DNA of 64,000 nucleotides from Lamellibrachia satsuma. Lineage: Eukaryota; Annelida; Polychaeta; Sabellida; Siboglinidae. The notes beneath the pieces were generated by a model that was not told the DNA's origin, made no database searches, and was given only the letters and a program-made list of their open reading frames with translations. The DNA lies in assembly GCA_033239005.1 (NCBI GenBank), contig BSQZ01000034.1, positions 6,237,501 through 6,301,500 of the forward strand. Direction: 5' to 3'. Positions 1-13,925 of this stretch are shown in pieces (the stretch's first letter is position 1; each line of letters begins with the position of its first letter). The position numbers were made by a program, and so were the translations under genes.

Positions 1-588
1 CTGACTTCAACACAACACACTTGTGTTATCTTAGCCAACATGTCACTGACTTCAACACAACACACTTGTGTTATCTTAGCCAACATGTCACTGACTTCAA
101 CACAACACACTTGTGTTATCTCAGCCAACATGTCATTGACTTCAACACAAAACACTTGTGTTATCTCAGCCAACATGTCACTGACGTCAACACAATACAC
201 TTGTGTTATCTCAGCCAACATATCACTGACTTCAACACAACACACTTGTGTTATCTTAGCCAACATGTCACTGACTTCAACACAACACACTTGTGTTGTC
301 TCAGCCAACACGTCACTGACTTCAACACAACACACTTGTGTTATCTCAGCCAACATGTCACTGACTTAAACACAACACACTTGTGTTATATCAGCCAACA
401 TGTCACTGACTTCAACACAACACACTTGTGTTATCTCAGCCAACATGTCACTGACTTCAACAACACAACACACTTGTGTTATCTCAGCCAACATGTCACT
501 GACTTCAACACAACACACTTGTGTTATATCAGCCAACATATCACTGACTTCAACACAACACACTTGTGTTATCTCAGCCAACATGTCT
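1..588. repeat. 45-bp minisatellite, about 13 units
   Basis: Head-to-tail 45-bp units, each running from ctgacttcaacacaacac to agccaacatgtca, with few substitutions and one 3-bp insertion near 455. Because 45 is a multiple of 3, all frames without a chance stop read as long repetitive ORFs on both strands. These are not evidence of a protein. The array is clipped by the left window edge. Immediately after it (589 on) comes sequence that elsewhere in the window follows the last exon of the cysteine-rich peptide family. In copy B (about 15300-15350, minus strand) a single unit of the same sequence sits in the same place, so the array is an expansion of that 3'-flank segment. Confidence 0.95.
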
Positions 589-960
589 ACACATCGTAAA
601 CAGTTGTCGTGATACGTTTTGGAAATATGCATTTATAATTGGTTTACGTCCGTTTTACGTCGTATTTACGTTTATTGTGCTAATTAATGTTCGTGTTTCT
701 TTTGAATCATGTAATGTTGTAATTAATGCATCATTTCGTATTCAGAATACGTTCACAGGTTGTCGAACCGTCACAAGCAACAACACACGCAACGAAGGAT
801 CTCCTGACAAATGTTTATTGCTGGTTCATATTACTTGCACAAGTAAACATCTTGTTTTACTACTGGGCATATTGTTTGTACATATCTCCTAACCAGCATA
901 CGTCGTCAATCATGATACAAAACAATGCGTCGTAATCAAGCAACATTTAGCAACTTAAGC
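589..960 (+). other. 3' flank of an off-window member of the Cys-rich peptide family (copy L)
   Basis: Sequence from 589 to about 955 matches, by eye, the reverse complement of 14935-15300 (copy B) and more loosely 35740-35940 (downstream of gene C). Shared landmarks in order are the fragments ggaaatatgcatttataatt, tcagaatacgttcacaggt, ggatctcctgacaaatg and atcatgatacaaaacaatgcg. The order and strand imply that a family member on the + strand lies just left of the window. No coding exon is visible here, so I annotate only flank. Confidence 0.6.
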
Positions 961-1800
961 TGCATATGCGCGGTCCGTTGCAGATTTTACATTGCCACTA
1001 CATCTGATGATCTGAATGTGCAAGAACATGCTAGTATTTTTCCACAAGGTAGACAATGATGAATCCATTATGTTACTTACAGGACCATGCAGTGCAGACT
1101 TATAAAATCTGTAACTCGATATTGTGAACTTGCTAGAGTGTTGGGAGGGGATGGTTCGTAGTTTTCCATAATTCCCAGGGGACAGGGTTTTGGGATTGCA
1201 TATACACGATACCGGCACTTGCAACGATGGGGCTATTGTTGTATTATCGCAAAGATAATAAAGACGCCTACACATCTGCCGCGGTATATGTTCAACAGTT
1301 TATATATATGGGGCTATTGTTATGTTATCGCAAAGAACGAATCATTCAATACAGTGCATTAACTCCGCTACTTCTTAAATGGCTAAAAGGGCATGAGAGT
1401 ACACCTGGCAAGGATGTACAGTGTTAGCACACATTCAAACATATACATTCATTATAATATGCGCAGCTACATGTCTACATATTATGCAATGACGTTTGTA
1501 AAATATGTAAAAATGCAACTGTGTGTGCGTGTGCTTGCGTGTGCGTGTGCGTGTGCGTGCGTGTGCGTGCGTGTGCGTGCATGTGCGTATACGGATAAAA
1601 AATATCGCCAACAACAGCTTGCTTAATGAGACTTTTTAAATGCATAAAATGCATAAATAAAGATGTGAAGATATCTGCCAAGCAAAGCGTGTCATTGATA
1701 AAAGCAGCGCAGGTCATGTGCACGTTAAATTAGATTCTAAGAAAACATGAAAGGTCACGAAAATACTCCTGATAAATACTTGCAGTGGTTATTTGTTTAG
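960..1800. repeat. Dispersed module with internal (TG/CG)n microsatellite
   Basis: About 1370-1510 (landmark gagagtacacctggcaag, then attcaaacatatac) and about 1720-1790 (taagaaaacatgaaa) recur in the same order around a G/T microsatellite at 15990-16400. Parts recur at 8256-8300 and 14105-14170. The alternating purine/pyrimidine tract is at 1515-1590. Between 1590 and 1740 is a segment also found at 15840-15960 and 19690-19790. This looks like a non-autonomous dispersed element built around a microsatellite. I could not define its termini. There is no protein-coding evidence. Confidence 0.5.
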
Positions 1801-2411
1801 TGCCCAGTGAAAAATAACCTGTATATTTCGTGCGTTGTGTTTTCCTTCGTTTTAGAGTTATTGAACAAAAACGATATCTTTGTTCGAGGAGACAAACAAG
1901 TATCGCCTCTTTCTATCTATTGTCTTTGTAAAAGTTTCAAACCTTGCCCAATGGTGTCCGTACCGGCGGGCACTTCTCGTTCCATAGGCATTATCATGAT
2001 GTTTAGGGCGCTCTGTGCAGGAAAGTCAACGAGTGGGAATTTATATTGGTAGGTCCTTCAGGCTGGGAAGAATCTCGAGATAAAATCCGGAACAATATTA
2101 TATCATTCTTAATAGGGACGTGTTTGGCACGAAAGCAGATATTATATGATAGACAAGCATCAATCAGTTGGCGGACCAAACACATTAGCTGAGGATCTCT
2201 GGCTGTCTGCCTGTTTGATCACCGTCACAACTGCTTTAACCATGAGTCGCCCATGGTAGCACCGTAGGCATAACCACTTACATCTGTTGTGATATGCAGC
2301 ACACTTGATAATGTCCATTTGATTGGTAAAAACACAACCGACCATTACTGATCTGTAGAAAATCAATGCGGACATGTCCTTGCGAGTTTCTATAGTCAAA
2401 CGAACACGATG
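1801..2411. other. No gene recognised
   Basis: Short ORFs only, none with recognisable motifs. The minus-strand reading of 2160-2400 follows the DIRS-like RT fragment and may be further decayed element sequence, but I see no RNase H or tyrosine recombinase motif in it. Confidence 0.4.
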
Positions 2412-2834
2412 TTAGGCTCTCATGCAGCCTCTAGTCAAATTACTGAGGCGTCTCAGGAATGCACTACTTGGAGCTATGTCAAGGTATGCAAAATTAAGGG
2501 AGCCAATCAAATATTGTATTCCTTTCGAAGTGGCTTTCTTTCTTTTGGCCGTGCCTATCAGTTTCTGGCGAAGGGATGTCACCTTGTTCATATGTAGCGT
2601 AAGTGTTTGATTCAAGATGGCAAATTTAATATCATGAAATGAGATTGTTGTAGAAGGAAGCACTTTCTTAGACTGCTTTATAGGTATGTTATCTATATGG
2701 CTGAGCGAGCTCAAGAAAGGAAGGTAAGACAGGTTGAAATAACACTCCAAATTTGTTTTGCCAAAAAATACGAAATCATCAAGAATATGGCTCATGCTGG
2801 ACAATTGAAACTTATGCTGGCTTATCAATTGCAA
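2412..2834 (-). pseudogene. DIRS-like retrotransposon reverse transcriptase, C-terminal fragment
   Basis: A 140-residue minus-strand ORF. What I see: SHILDDFVFFG near residues 15-25, with the LDD catalytic box; then IKQSKKVLPSTTISFHDIKF; then SLRQKLIGTAKRKKATSKG; then YLIGSLNFAYLDIAPSSAFL and RRLSNLT. From family knowledge, this succession (LDDF, then a KTVLPS-like motif, then GLLNFA...PGRAFLRR) is typical of the reverse transcriptase linking to RNase H in DIRS-type tyrosine-recombinase retroelements. The fingers half is missing upstream, and no RNase H or recombinase is readable downstream. It is read from a non-ATG codon, so no start is implied. It lies 340 bp downstream of the gag-like ORF on the same strand, consistent with a gutted element. 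Confidence 0.7.
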
Positions 2835-3176
2835 GGCATGTTACTGAAGATCAAAGGTTTTCCATGAATTGCTACAGCCCATTGGAATACACATATCAAA
2901 ATACTCCAGTCTCCGAAACTTTAAACCTAACAGTCTGTAGTGAAGGGTAGAGACAATGATTGTGAGGAAAGCATCTTGCAAGACAACGTTTGCGACGAAC
3001 GCTCTCTTGCCTCAAACCTCCAATTGTTCAACACAATCATCTAGCGTTTGAAAGGTAACAGTTGTAAATTCGTGAAATATGTGGGAATTAATCTAATTTG
3101 TTTTTTTGGAAGCTATTTCAACCTGTTTTTGGTGGGGCTTTCCGGTATGTTTCGCTGTGAGAAGGCATGGAGCTGA

Positions 3177-3967
3177 CTATGACCTTCGTTTTTGCAAAGT
3201 GCACATCCGTTTATAAAGTGGCATTCCCATTTCCCTTGTTAAAGGCATAACAGAACGGCCGGATTGCGACACCACAGTTTTAGCTGCTCTAACTTTACAT
3301 TTAGCTTTAACGTAGTTAAAGACATTCCAAGGAGCACCAGTCCTCTCCCTACTTAAACGGTAGTCATATTCCAACCAAACTCGGGGGACCTTCTGAGCAT
3401 GCATTGTCAGTATGTGATCCACATAGTTCAGAAAGTGACTACCCTCGTCTGGATATTTTTCATAACTGATTGCTGCATACGTCATAAACAGATGGAGCCA
3501 CTCCCTTAAGTGATCTATTTGAACGACTGCCCGTTTCCTGTCTACGGTAGGAGAAGCCGGATCCTCCTGGGGATCAAGGTCATAATCAGTAAGCAGAATG
3601 CGCAGAGGAAAATACTCATTGGGGTGAATAAGTGTTCTTAGCCTGTCTGTAACTTCATCCCGTAATTGGGCCCACCTCATATCAAAAGCGGTATTACGTA
3701 ATGAAAAGGGTTGGTAGCATTTTGCCTTGGTGTGGATATGCTTTTCGATCTCTTCTGAAGGGGAATCGTCTGAGTGGGATGAGTTGATGGAAAGTTGCTG
3801 GGTGATTTCAGGTGAAGGTGAGCGAACCCGTCTCCGCTTCGAAAGGCGTCGCACAGGTTGGGCTGTTGCAGCCGATCCTGCAGCGGCAGGTATCTGCTCG
3901 TCTGGTCTTGATGATGGGCGAGCCGCGACAGGAGCAGAAGTCTCTTGACGAAATATCTCAAACTTCT
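3177..3967 (-). CDS. Gag-like ORF of a DIRS-type retroelement
   Basis: An open minus-strand frame of about 263 codons (stop at 3177). There is no clear ATG in the upstream part; the frame opens after a TAA near 3968. The N-terminal third is rich in Ala, Pro, Ser and Arg (basic stretch LSKRRRVRSPSPE near 3850-3812). The middle contains LREWLHLFMTYAAISYEKYP followed by a NYVDHILTMHAQ helix and WLEYDYRLSRERTG. From memory, a segment of the type W...F..Y...Y...P......Y......A....W..YD..FR is characteristic of gag-like proteins accompanying DIRS/Ngaro-type elements. No zinc knuckle is visible. Same strand and order as the RT fragment at 2412-2834. The frame is undisrupted, unlike its neighbours. 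It could alternatively be a domesticated host gene, which I cannot test here. Confidence 0.55.
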
Positions 3968-4607
3968 CTTAAATTTTCGCCATCACGGTGGCCACAAGTA
4001 CCTCCAGATCAGGGGTGAGGGTCGCTGGCGTGGGTATTTTTCAGACCGACCGATATGATCTGGAACCCAGCATTAACCATACCACAACATATGGTGGGCT
4101 ACCGTCGTGTATTAGGCAACATTTGACCATGCATATATTCTTTTGCATGCGGTATCAGTTTACCAAGTTTACCAAGTGTGGCCAACACTGCTCAACCATT
4201 CCCTCTTCAATGTTATTGTGTTTTTTTATCGACACGATTTTCGTTTACATAAATACTTCTTGATGATAATGGATGTTAAACCAAGCCGCCCTCTTGGTTG
4301 CTAAGAGTACACAAATGTGACAGCTAATTAGTTGCAGCTGTGTACATAAATGCTTGCAAGTGAGCACAGCCATTATATTCAAATCAGAAATGAAATCCCC
4401 AGGTGGGAAGCTTATAATAATATTATTACCCTACAAATTAGCGAAATGCGCCACTGGCGTTGTTTTACAAAACTATATTTTATGCAGCCACGATGGCTTT
4501 GCGTATAAAAAGTAATACTTTTGAGGCCGTCCTCGTTTAGACGTACGTCATTCCGGAACAGAAATTGCAACATTGTAGCGAAACGTTGAGGCTTCACAAC
4601 GGCCAAA

Positions 4608-4910
4608 TTAACCCCGGTTTTTGCTGAGCGCGCGCATATGCGTTGCTGGGAAGTCTGGCGTTCTCGCGCTGAAACTCCCGGGTCCCCTTGGAAGCACCGG
4701 GCAAAATCGTACCGTCTGCACGCCGAACTCAGCCATGCAACGCCGGGCGAGCTGAAACAGGTCACCAGCAAGCTCTGCGGTGTCCGCCCAGCGCTTATCT
4801 GGGTCATTTGTACCAATGTCGAAAATAACCACGTGTGAGCGATATTTTTGCAGTTTTGCAAACAACCCATTTGCAACAAGTTTTGCAATGGTACCACCCG
4901 TTCGACCACA
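4608..4910 (-). pseudogene. SGNH/GDSL hydrolase-like domain fragment
   Basis: The minus-strand frame reads GGTIAKLVANGLFAKL, then SHVVIFDIGTNDP, then a helix DTAELAGDLFQLARRCM, then GVQTVRFCPVLPR. From family knowledge, the GTND/GSND block, followed by a helix and a V..VL.R strand, is block III and following of SGNH hydrolases. Such domains commonly ride in invertebrate retroelement ORFs. The catalytic Ser block and the C-terminal DxxH block are not seen in this frame, so the domain is partial. It lies upstream of the gag-like ORF on the same strand and may be part of the same element. That link is inference. Confidence 0.5.
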
Positions 4911-5059
4911 GTAATTGCATTCGTTCGTGCTGCCTTAAAGTCAAAATTATCCCGGTTAGTCTCTCGCATGAAACACACCAAGCGATGAACAGCTGTGACC
5001 GACACGTAAAACACTCTGTGCCAAACTCACCGAATTTGGTGAACCGGAATTGATCACGC

Positions 5060-5985
5060 GGCTGCGCCTACGCCTACGGGTGTTAAACTTCAGATTGATG
5101 ATAGACAGTTCGGAGGTATTTTTTACATAATGTTATTGTTGAGCAGACTGTTACACTGCAATTTAAGCTTCTGCTTCGGCCAAACATTTATTACGAACAT
5201 ATCGTTTCCCGTTCAGTATGCCACGTGAAAGTTATACTCGAAAAACCTTAAACTTAAGAAATTAATGGATAAACAGTTATTAATTTTTTTTTAAACCCAT
5301 TATACCAAAGCAAAACTAATTTGAGCGATACATGTGTTAGAGCGGATAAAATTTACTCACACTAAAGCATGATTCCACGATACAAATTATCCGTTTATAT
5401 ACTTTGACGCAAACGTTTCAATATAATTACACATGTTACTTCCAACATAATACTTTCTGTCGTCATCTTGAATAGTATCAGTATGCACACTACTTCTCAA
5501 GTCGTGGTTCTTCTGACAGCGTTTAAGCCTGGACATCAATATGATGTTTCCCATGCAAAGTCACATGTTTGATTTCATAAGTGAGTTGTTGTGGCCCGTC
5601 AAATTCAGGTGACGACGATAAGGTGATTATTTCTGTATAATAAACGTTGGAGTGGAATATACTATTTTAGTTGTGTTTACGTTTGAAAAAAAACACACGT
5701 CATGTTCATGCGCTTCAGTTAGGAAACGTACTGTTTAGACGAAGATGACATGCATAAAGAGTTGACAACAGAAAAAGTAGTCAACACTCTACAAGGATTC
5801 CTGACATTCGTAATCTATTTTATCTCATCGTTAATCCAGGTGAGCTTCAACAAGGAAATATTTACTTGGCCAAATTACCTCCATCATTAATCCAGGTTGG
5901 AATCAACAAGGAAAGGTTTACCTGGCCAAAATACTTCCAAAAGTAAATTAACTAATACTGGCGTATCAACATTATTGAAGTTACC
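5060..5985. other. AT-rich intergenic stretch, no gene
   Basis: No ORF of interest on either strand. There is a short direct repeat near 5815-5860 and 5872-5925 (landmarks catcgttaatccaggt and catcattaatccaggt). Nothing else is recognised. Confidence 0.5.
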
Positions 5986-5989
5986 CGAG

Positions 5990-6115
5990 GAATGTCGGAC
6001 AAGGCAATTGTACAAGGCAAGTGGACAAGGGCGCCATTCACGTGTCGAATGTCCAACAATGTCTTAAACATGTGCGGCCCACCTGGATATCGCTCGAAAG
6101 TTCATTAAGCCATTG
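5990..6115 (-). repeat. Possible old 3' end of a CR1-like LINE
   Basis: The stretch with gcaagtggacaagg and tccaacaatgt at 6020-6070 resembles, in the same order, the 3' untranslated end of the CR1-like LINE at 43090-43150 (gcaagtagacaagg, tccaacaatgt). The flanks are too diverged to call a tail repeat. Confidence 0.3.
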
Positions 6116-6417
6116 CGATCATATCAGACAGTATTTACATCGTTTCTTCTTCAACATTAAACACTAGAGTAGGGTAGGGTAATACGCCTACTTTTTTTGG
6201 GAAATCGACTCATGGAAAAACCTTTTAGATATATCTCTGATATACTGGATGTATCAACTAGTTCTTTATCTTAGCTGTATATCTTGTGTTGACATTTTTG
6301 ATGTTCAGTATCACCAAAAAAGTTATAGGGATTTTAGCTGAAGTCCCTGGGTGGGACAAGACGCCCGCCGCTGTGCGTTAATCAGCCTCATTTAAGTTAT
6401 TAGTTTACTTATTTCGC

Positions 6418-6949
6418 ATTACCAAAGTGATGGTATTATTGGTACATTACCAAAGTGATGGTATTATTGGTACATTACCAAAGTGATGGTATTATTGGTA
6501 CATTACCAAAGTGATGGTATTATTGGTACATTACCAAAGTGATGATATTATTGGTACATTACCAAAGTTATGGTATTATTGGTACATTACCAAAGTTATG
6601 GTATTATTGGTACATTACCAAAGTGATGGTATTATTGGTACATTACCAAAGTGATGGTATTATTGGTACATTACCAAAGTGATGGTATTATTGGTACATT
6701 ACCAAAGTGATGGTATTATTGGTACATTACCAAAGTGATGGTATTATTGGTACATTACCAAAGTGATGGTATTATTGGTACATTACCAAAGTGATGGTAT
6801 TATTGGTACATTACCAAAGTGATGGTATTATTGGTACATTACCAAAGTTATGGTATTATTGGTACATTACCAAAGTTATGGTATTATTGGTACATTACCA
6901 AAGTTATGGTATTATTGGTACATTACCAAAGTTATGGTATTATTGGTAC
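6418..6949. repeat. 28-bp minisatellite, 19 units
   Basis: The unit is cattaccaaagtgatgg followed by tattattggta. Nineteen head-to-tail units are nearly identical. Variant types are clustered: units 1-4 and 8-15 carry gtgatgg, unit 5 gtgatga, units 6-7 and 16-19 gttatgg. Each unit begins TACCAA and ends TTGGTA, a 6-bp inverted repeat, so every monomer can fold. The clustering of variants indicates recent local duplication or conversion. No coding function is implied. Confidence 0.97.
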
Positions 6950-8080
6950 ACTTCAGTATAGCGAAATCTTGCTGCACATCATAGTAATATTTGTTATTAT
7001 CATTTTATTAAGAACCGTGATTGAAATTGTTAAATAATTAGCTCCTTTTATGTGACATTCAACAAGTGCCTTATGTTGTATATATTTATTATAAACTGTC
7101 ATACACAGACAAAACTTATCAACTTGTCTACTCACTTTCAGACTCAAATCTGACAGATAATAGTATGTCCCACCCTTTGCGTTTTGCCCAAACTAATGTT
7201 GGCCTTTTTGCTCTACACGTTCGATATTAAAATTTCACCATTTGTATATCACTGGCTTTTATCACTCGCGTCCGCAACATTCACAACATTAATGATTACA
7301 TATTTGTCTACTGCAGACACTCAACACGTTGTCTCAGTTTCTTATGGTTACTGCCCACAAAACGACTTTTAGATTGACCATTTTTATAATTTATACAATA
7401 AAAAGTTATATGTAAAAAAATTTTCTCGTGAAATTCGTTTTCTGCCACTGTATTCTAACCAAATGTGAAGAATTGTATGTGACTTCAGTTGGCGATCTCG
7501 AATTTCTTATTTTCGTGCTGTGAAACTAGTTAAAAGGTGGGCTTTATGCCCCAAAACTTGCGTTATGTACCATGCTACTCTACCTGGTGACGTCGTTAAA
7601 GTCGTTAACCAGAATGCCCTACTAGGATAATTGATTTTCCACCATAAAGCAAATGTTTTAGCGCATTATTACTATTATACGCATTATAAAAAAAATCCAT
7701 TATTTCTCTCAAAATATAGCGGGACATGAACGAAACCACACTGACGCGCCATCATGTGGACACATTAAAGCTGGTTATATAGACTAGTTCAGTCCGTGGT
7801 GCGAGAAAAGGCACGAGACGAAATATTTGACAAATCATGCAAAAACTCACTAGGGAGTCGACGGCGCTCCGACCACGGGTAGCATGAGGAGGGAGCAGTC
7901 TTTCCGTCTAAGCAGCAGTCCCCAGAACGAAACACAAGTGGCGGAGGCGGCCGCGACCATACCCACTAATACACGCATTACACCATTATCATCGCATTCA
8001 GAATCAGTACACGTTGCACACATACTGTCACAAATCACCACACCATACACGCACTCATGTACGTACACACGAACGCAAAC
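6950..8080. other. No gene recognised
   Basis: AT-rich sequence with short ORFs only. The 7850-8080 segment is somewhat GC-richer but shows no splice-supported coding potential. Confidence 0.4.
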
Positions 8081-8760
<680 letters not shown>

Positions 8761-8812
8761 TTCTAAATCATTCTACTGACATCGATTGACGTGGGTGTCT
8801 CGACGATCTCTC

Positions 8813-8820
8813 TATAAAAG
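8813..8820 (+). promoter_or_regulatory. TATA box of gene A
   Basis: TATAAAAG, about 30 bp upstream of an inferred start near 8843. It is followed by a short exon with a good donor (tgtgcag/gtaggt) at 8884/8885. The coding leader exon begins 1.15 kb downstream. The spacing suits a TATA-driven gene. No transcript evidence is available. Confidence 0.55.
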
Positions 8821-8842
8821 CACATGACAAAATTTGGGAAGC

Positions 8843-8884
8843 CAGTTTGTGTCAACTCCAGCCAAGACGCTCTTCTCTGTGCAG
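8843..8884 (+). other. Predicted 5' UTR exon of gene A
   Basis: A short untranslated exon inferred between the TATA box and the donor at 8885. It pairs with the acceptor tttcgcag/gtgac at 10038/10039, which leaves 21 nt of leader before the ATG at 10060. The start coordinate is an estimate from TATA spacing. Confidence 0.45.
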
Positions 8885-9037
8885 GTAGGTGGGCAGTTGC
8901 ATGTATGCTCCTGAACTTGTAACTGAAGTTGTCTGAGTATAATGTAGAATTATTCTATATATGTGTTTCAGCGGGCGATATTATGAAAGACAGATAAATT
9001 GTCAAATATTATGAAGATGGAGTATATTGGAAAGTAA

Positions 9038-9476
<439 letters not shown>

Positions 9477-9824
9477 TCACACAAATGTCGTGAAATATTT
9501 CCATGTGTTATTTTTTCACACAATGGTGCTCGTACAAAATACAATTTTATTAATAAAGTTTATTGTTTCTGAAGCAAACCAACCCATTTATTATATTCAT
9601 TTCATTGCTTGTTTGATTATGTTTTGTAATTATGTTATCATGCAACAAAACATGTAAGGTGATCAAACTAAAACTACGCTAAAAAGCAAGCATAGGTCTA
9701 CGTGTTACATACTTCATAAATAGTCTTTGAAAGAAGGAAAAGGTATATACTAATAATCACGCGCACTCACACGCGCACACGCACACACCCACATATTTAC
9801 GCTCGCTCGCATTTACCACAAGCA

Positions 9825-9992
<168 letters not shown>

Positions 9993-10059
9993 CACGAGCA
10001 CACGACACGAGCACAATTTTGTTCGTCTTGTTTCGCAGGTGACAATTGTACCAAGTAAA

Positions 10060-11450
<1,391 letters not shown>

Positions 11451-11644
11451 CCGTGGAGTACAAGAGAGCGTCGTGTACTTCGTACGACCAAACAACGTCC
11501 TTCTTCTACTAATGGCAAATAACTGACTACAAATACCGATATTAACGTTTATTGTTGATACTAAGATGACTATATAGTAAAAACAGTTAGAATGACATTT
11601 CGAAATGATACATTTACCCTATGTTAGCATCGGTTTCTCGTCAT

Positions 11645-11650
11645 ATTAAA
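11645..11650 (+). terminator. Polyadenylation signal of gene A
   Basis: ATTAAA, about 195 bp after the stop. The surrounding 10 bases (catattaaac) are the same 3' of gene C at 35712-35721, supporting a shared 3' end. Confidence 0.45.
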
Positions 11651-11879
11651 CTTTTTCTACTGACTATTGTTCGTGTTTATTTTGAGTCATTCACTTGTTT
11701 GTACGAGAGCTAACACAGTGAACATCGAAACACTTAACTATTACTATCAGGGCCCGTTAGCATTCATCTCGGCATCGATCATGTATCTGGACGACAGGCG
11801 AAATTATTTAGTTCCGATGTCATTTATTAAGCGGACGACATACCGCAGTTGGCACCATCTATCGGATGTGTTAACCTTA

Positions 11880-13260
11880 TGACGCTTAGCCACCATCCTG
11901 GTGACGCCGTCGCTGATTCAGTCTTAACAATCAACATCATCATCGATATGCTCCTGCGATAGAAATACTCTATACCTGTTGTTGTTGCTCGGCCGTGGCC
12001 CCACCTCACTATCACGTCTGCTTCTATTTGTCGCGTCCTACCACTGTCATTGTTGTTGGGTCGTACTCTCCCAACGCCCCGTTGAAATCGTCACAATTTA
12101 CATAATCTACTCATTTCGGAAGTTGCTGCAGAAGTGTTTTTTATCTGCGGTGCCTACTTTGCATATACTGGGGAAAACCCTCCCACCCAGCTCCCTACCG
12201 GCTCTGATCTCTATACAATAGCTTACTCGTTTACCCCCTGAGCTGGTTATTGTACTTCCCCTGACGCAGGCATCAGGTAGAAGGGAACAATGGCTTTGAG
12301 TGTATCTCCCGAAAGACACCGGCAAAGACGGGTGAACGAAATTGCCCAAACTTCGAACCGGCATCAGATAGACTTGAACCCTTTATTGAGAATCCGGGGC
12401 TGTAATCTCTACTGCTGCGTCCCACAATTGCCTAACGAGCACATGTTAAGTATGCAACTAATACAATAAATCATAATTCAAGAATGTCAAAACAAGTACA
12501 GAGGTTGCGTATATCCTTTTTTGACCACGCGTTGGGCAAGCCCGTGGATACCGCTGCACAAATGCCCATGCAGTTTGCGATTGCTTGGTCAATCCGATAT
12601 AGGTGACGAGTTGGCACTTGGCAGGCACAAAAATAACCTACTTGGCGTGTTGCGCTCATACCTCAAAGAGAAGGGTGCCAATCTCTGGTCGGGCAAACAC
12701 CCTGTGATGTTCACCTGAGGTTGCTACTGACCGGACGAGATGACGCGGACTAAGGGAGGACAGATTCCGACTTTATGATGTCCACAGACTACTTATGTCG
12801 CAGGAACAGTAATCAGAGGCGCAACAAAACAGAATCATTAACCATAACCGTGATCAGGGACGCGCAAAAGTCAATATCAGAACGAGGGATAACCAAACTT
12901 TTATAGTTTATTTATATATGACACGTTAACATTGTTACTGTAAATGTGCCATATGATAGAATACCGATTTTTCCAGCACGTATTGACAGTTTCAAAGCGG
13001 CGTCCAAAAGGAAGATCACGTGAAGTCATACACGCACTATGTTAAATGGACGCCATTGTGTCCTCAAGGCTCGTTGACAAATTCATGCACTGAAAGGGGT
13101 GGCTCCGCGACCGAGAACGCGCGCCAATTGGCAAAGATATTCTCATTTGACGCACATACAACATAAATCTTGGAGGGGGCGGACGTTGCATCTATAACGC
13201 AAATAGAGGGTATGGTCCGTTATTCAGAGATGTATTCGACGGTGGACTGTCTCAAATGCT
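11880..13260. repeat. Duplicated block, partner at 17190-18745
   Basis: Ordered shared landmarks: ctcccaacgccccgttgaaatc (12067; 17487), a ttatctgcggtg segment (12139; 17597), taccccctgag (12232; 17804), gaacgaaattg (12334; 17900), gtttgcg/gtttgcagttgct (12572; 18120), gacgagttggcacttg (12605; 18152) and actgaaaggtg/actgaaagggg (13090; 18580). Same orientation, moderate divergence. No coding function recognised. Confidence 0.75.
12270..12440 (-). repeat. Possible tRNA-derived SINE head
   Basis: The reverse complement of 12370-12420 contains gggttcaagtct (B-box-like) preceded by an agcagtagagatta segment that could be an A-box region. The same arrangement is at 17930-17985 within the duplicate block. 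Not a functional tRNA: no closed cloverleaf could be drawn by eye. Confidence 0.3.
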
Positions 13261-13925
13261 TTGTGGGTGACTTCATATCGTTTAGTTTGGCTTTCTTTAC
13301 TCGTACCATTCCTTTTGAACAATAAGTACGGCATATGGCTTCTCATGTTTCCACGATGCCAAACATCGATCCGGAAACATGCACATGTAGCATGTCAGTT
13401 CTTTCAAAAAGGGATCTCTTATTTGCGCTCAATTTGAATTTGTCTTAGAATCTTATGACCGACTGTTTGAGAAAGGTGAGTCGAATATTCCTTGATTATG
13501 TCACCCGTCGTTGCAACAGTTTCCAACTTTATTGCAGATATTTCATTCCGCGAACATTTCCAATTACATTTCCTTCACATAAAATAGCATATTTATTCAG
13601 TAATATTGTCACATAGAAATGATTGTACATTTAACGACGTTACGACAGCATTGTAAATGACATTGACACTAAAATTGCATCGTGCTACAAGCTACATTCA
13701 ACATTCCATTGTGCTACTTCCATTGCACACGAAACATGGCATAAAGTGAAGCATAGCATAATAGGAAACATAACATAATACGAACCAAACTCCCCACAGT
13801 GGCGCCACATAGTGAATGTAATGTAAATCAGTCACGATTTAACAACTGCCACAGCTTACATTTAATGTGTAGATTCTGCACATCGTCACTTAATTTAGTA
13901 AACTCCTTTTGTTTGCAAATAAACC
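13261..13925. other. No gene recognised
   Basis: AT-rich stretch with a degenerate repetition of cattgtgctac/catcgtgctac motifs near 13678-13720. Nothing else supported. Confidence 0.4.

Noticed and set aside
1..588. CRISPR-like arrays (28-45-bp repeats)
   Set aside because: Units are contiguous with no unique spacers, in a eukaryotic setting with introns and LINEs.
21..632. Long repetitive ORFs (15-residue period) on both strands
   Set aside because: They exist only because the 45-bp satellite unit is divisible by 3. There is no flanking coding context, and the single-copy homologue is untranslated flank.
4412..5014. 200-codon minus-strand ORF
   Set aside because: It overlaps the SGNH-like domain in another frame, and this frame shows no conserved motif.
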